From Terriglobia bacterium (lineage in GTDB: Bacteria > Acidobacteriota > Terriglobia > Bryobacterales > UBA6623), in assembly GCA_009838515.1 (NCBI GenBank), contig VXRL01000092.1, forward strand, positions 99,338 through 163,337: a stretch of DNA of 64,000 nucleotides, written 5' to 3'. Position 1 is the first letter of the stretch. Each line of letters begins with the position of its first letter. Shown one piece after another: positions 62,426-64,000 of this stretch. The notes beneath the pieces are model-generated. The model was given only the letters and a program-made list of their open reading frames with translations, made no database searches and was not told where the DNA came from. Made by a program: the position numbers and the translations under genes.

Positions 62426-62872
62426 ATGCGGGTTCGCCGACTTGCGGTAGCGGTCGAGATCGACGCGAAGGACCGCTTCAGCGGCCCGTCCGCCAATGTT
62501 GGCGGCGCGACGGGAAAGCTGCGGAAGCGATTCGCGGCTGTCCACGCAGGGCTGAAGGGTCTCGGCAAGTCAAGTGCGTCCACCGATGCACCGATGCGGC
62601 GCACAAGAGCACCGCCGCCCTGCGCACGGAGATGCGAGCGACGGCCTCGCCGTCGAAGAAGCTGGTGGACGCTTTCGAGCGCTCCATGGAAAAGAGCTCG
62701 TGGCTCGGATCGGCGCACGACCGGCAGCGGTCGAGGCTGCGACACCTACGCAACGAGCTGCGCGAGGCCGTAGTCGCGACGAACCGCCTGTCCGATGCTC
62801 AGGAGGAGCTCGATCGCAAGCTGCCGTGCGCCTCCGAGAGAGTCGATCGCGAGAGAGGTGCCCTAGCGGCTC
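62426..62872 (+). pseudogene. Frameshifted phage tail tape-measure protein relic
   Basis: The first frame from ATG 62426 reads MRVRRLAVAVEIDAKDRFSG then NVGGATGKLRKRFAA and LKGLGK, typical of the N-terminus of tail tape-measure proteins. After about 62570-62600 the similarity continues in another frame: DAAHKSTAALRTEMR, then KKLVDAFERSMEKSSWLGSA, HDRQRSRLRHLRNELREA and NRLSDAQEELDRKL. This is a tape-measure coiled coil with its heptad-like charge pattern. A single frameshift and abrupt end at the CRISPR repeat leave only the first part of a gene that is normally several hundred residues or more. No other phage genes are seen. Confidence 0.65.
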
Positions 62873-62873
62873 C

Positions 62874-64000
62874 CGGTTCATCCCCGCGTGTGCGGGGAAC
62901 AGATTTTCGGCAGCGATTTGATTCTCGATGTTGGCGGTTCATCCCCGCGTGTGCGGGGAACAGATGCCGCGACCTACAATGCCGGAGCGAACAATCGGTT
63001 CATCCCCGCGTGTGCGGGGAACAGTCGCCACGGTCCCAGAGATCGCCCAGGATCGTCGGTTCATCCCCGCGTGTGCGGGGAACAGCTCACGAGGCCGCCA
63101 TCCGCATCCAGCAGGAGCGGTTCATCCCCGCGTGTGCGGGGAACAGTGATTTACGACCGTGAGGGATGGCATGGAACTCGGTTCATCCCCGCGTGTGCGG
63201 GGAACAGACGTTCACCAGGAGTCTGACCAAACTCACGGCCGGTTCATCCCCGCGTGTGCGGGGAACAGTGCCCAAGCACTGCGGCATTCCGTATGAGGGC
63301 CGGTTCATCCCCGCGTGTGCGGGGAACAGCCGTTTTTGTCGATGGCCTGCACGGCCATGACCGGTTCATCCCCGCGTGTGCGGGGAACAGCAAGAGCTAG
63401 GGACGTGCCACAGCTACAAGCACGGTTCATCCCCGCGTGTGCGGGGAACAGAAAGGGATCATTTCGCGCCTATGGCAATGCTACGGTTCATCCCCGCGTG
63501 TGCGGGGAACAGGGGCGGCACTTGCTGCGCCAGCTTCGCGGCAGCGGTTCATCCCCGCGTGTGCGGGGAACAGCCGTTACCGTGCTGGCTACCACGATTC
63601 GAGGCCGGTTCATCCCCGCGTGTGCGGGGAACAGCAGCGTGGTGGTCAGGTAAACGCGCCGCCAGCCGGTTCATCCCCGCGTGTGCGGGGAACAGTGCTT
63701 CCCAATTGGTAGCTTCGGGCTGTCCCTCGGTTCATCCCCGCGTGTGCGGGGAACAGCCTGGCAAGCTCCCGGAGAGCTTCTAACGCTGCGGTTCATCCCC
63801 GCGTGTGCGGGGAACAGGCGAGGGGTTTGGTTTCCGAATCTGACAAATACGGTTCATCCCCGCGTGTGCGGGGAACAGTCTGTCGTAATGGAAGTATTCC
63901 AACAGCAAGCCGGTTCATCCCCGCGTGTGCGGGGAACAGATCCGAATTTTGCATTTGGAACTATGCCTAACCGGTTCATCCCCGCGTGTGCGGGGAACAG
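62874..64000 (-). CRISPR. Type I-E CRISPR array, 19 repeats, continuing past window end
   Basis: A 29-base repeat beginning CGGTTCATCCCCG and ending GGGGAACAG recurs 19 times, first at 62874-62902 and last at 63972-64000, at an exact 61-base period. That gives 18 spacers of 32 bases. All repeats look identical. The core CCCCGCGTGTGCGGGG is a perfect six-base stem, and the sequence matches the type I-E (Cse) repeat class. On the minus strand the repeat ends in ATGAACCG, corresponding to the AUAAACCG-type 5' handle of I-E crRNA, so transcription is predicted right to left. The leader and cas genes should then lie beyond 64000. Proteins translated through it are artefacts. Confidence 0.97.

Noticed and set aside
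62874..63783. Open frames running through the CRISPR array, with repeated GSSPRVRGT, RFIPACAGN and VHPRVCGEQ peptides
   Set aside because: These are translations of the repeat in three frames, not proteins.

Overview
GC-rich chromosomal DNA from a free-living or host-associated heterotrophic Gram-negative-like bacterium. The mix of planctomycete-type DUF1501 and DUF1549/DUF1553 proteins, sulfatases, DUF1080 and Gfo/Idh proteins, a tricorn-like peptidase, a YpdA-type reductase (bacillithiol users) and many GTG/TTG starts points most to Acidobacteriota of the Bryobacterales/Solibacter kind. Planctomycetota cannot be excluded from this window alone. No rRNA or tRNA gene was seen.

Layout. 1-4.4 kb: minus-strand polymer-degradation operon (sulfatase, DUF1549/DUF1553, DUF1501 cut by the window edge). 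4.4-4.6 kb: relic of an IS200/IS605 TnpB. 4.7-10.6 kb: complete seven-gene Mrp Na+/H+ antiporter operon (mrpABCDEFG), most genes overlapping by 1-4 bases. 10.8-14.5 kb: DUF1080 and Gfo/Idh pair, then a PQQ-type propeller. 14.5-18.7 kb: GT-C-like membrane glycosyltransferase and GT2 polyprenyl-phosphate sugar synthase, with a VapBC pair and its palindromic operator between them. 18.9-25 kb: cobA-hemD fusion, an unknown gene, a gutted sulfatase pseudogene, and full-length metH. 25-32 kb: lipoprotein sialidase, tricorn-like peptidase, and a secreted protein with three TbpB-like barrel repeats. 32.1-32.8 kb: FitAB-type toxin-antitoxin.

33-38.6 kb is the most unusual block. In one minus-strand operon, a P1B-type metal ATPase is fused at its C-terminus to an HflK (SPFH) domain. 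It is followed by an HflC with a histidine-rich tail, a second HflK, and a small membrane-anchored protein. 38.7-42.8 kb: a secreted trypsin-like protease with NHL and Sel1 repeats. 43-50.7 kb: acyl-CoA synthetase, a very large secreted diheme/HEAT-like protein, and YpdA. 50.8-52.4 kb: AbiEii-type nucleotidyltransferase toxin carrying a pentapeptide-repeat tail, overlapping an unrecognised upstream partner. 52.7-59.4 kb: DUF3604 protein, SDR, nucleosidase/phosphorylase and two zinc alcohol dehydrogenases. 59.4-62.3 kb: GlnE whose C-terminal adenylyltransferase site is degenerate. 62.4-64 kb: a frameshifted phage tape-measure relic abutting a type I-E CRISPR array of 19 repeats that reaches the window edge. 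Its cas genes and leader are probably beyond the right edge.
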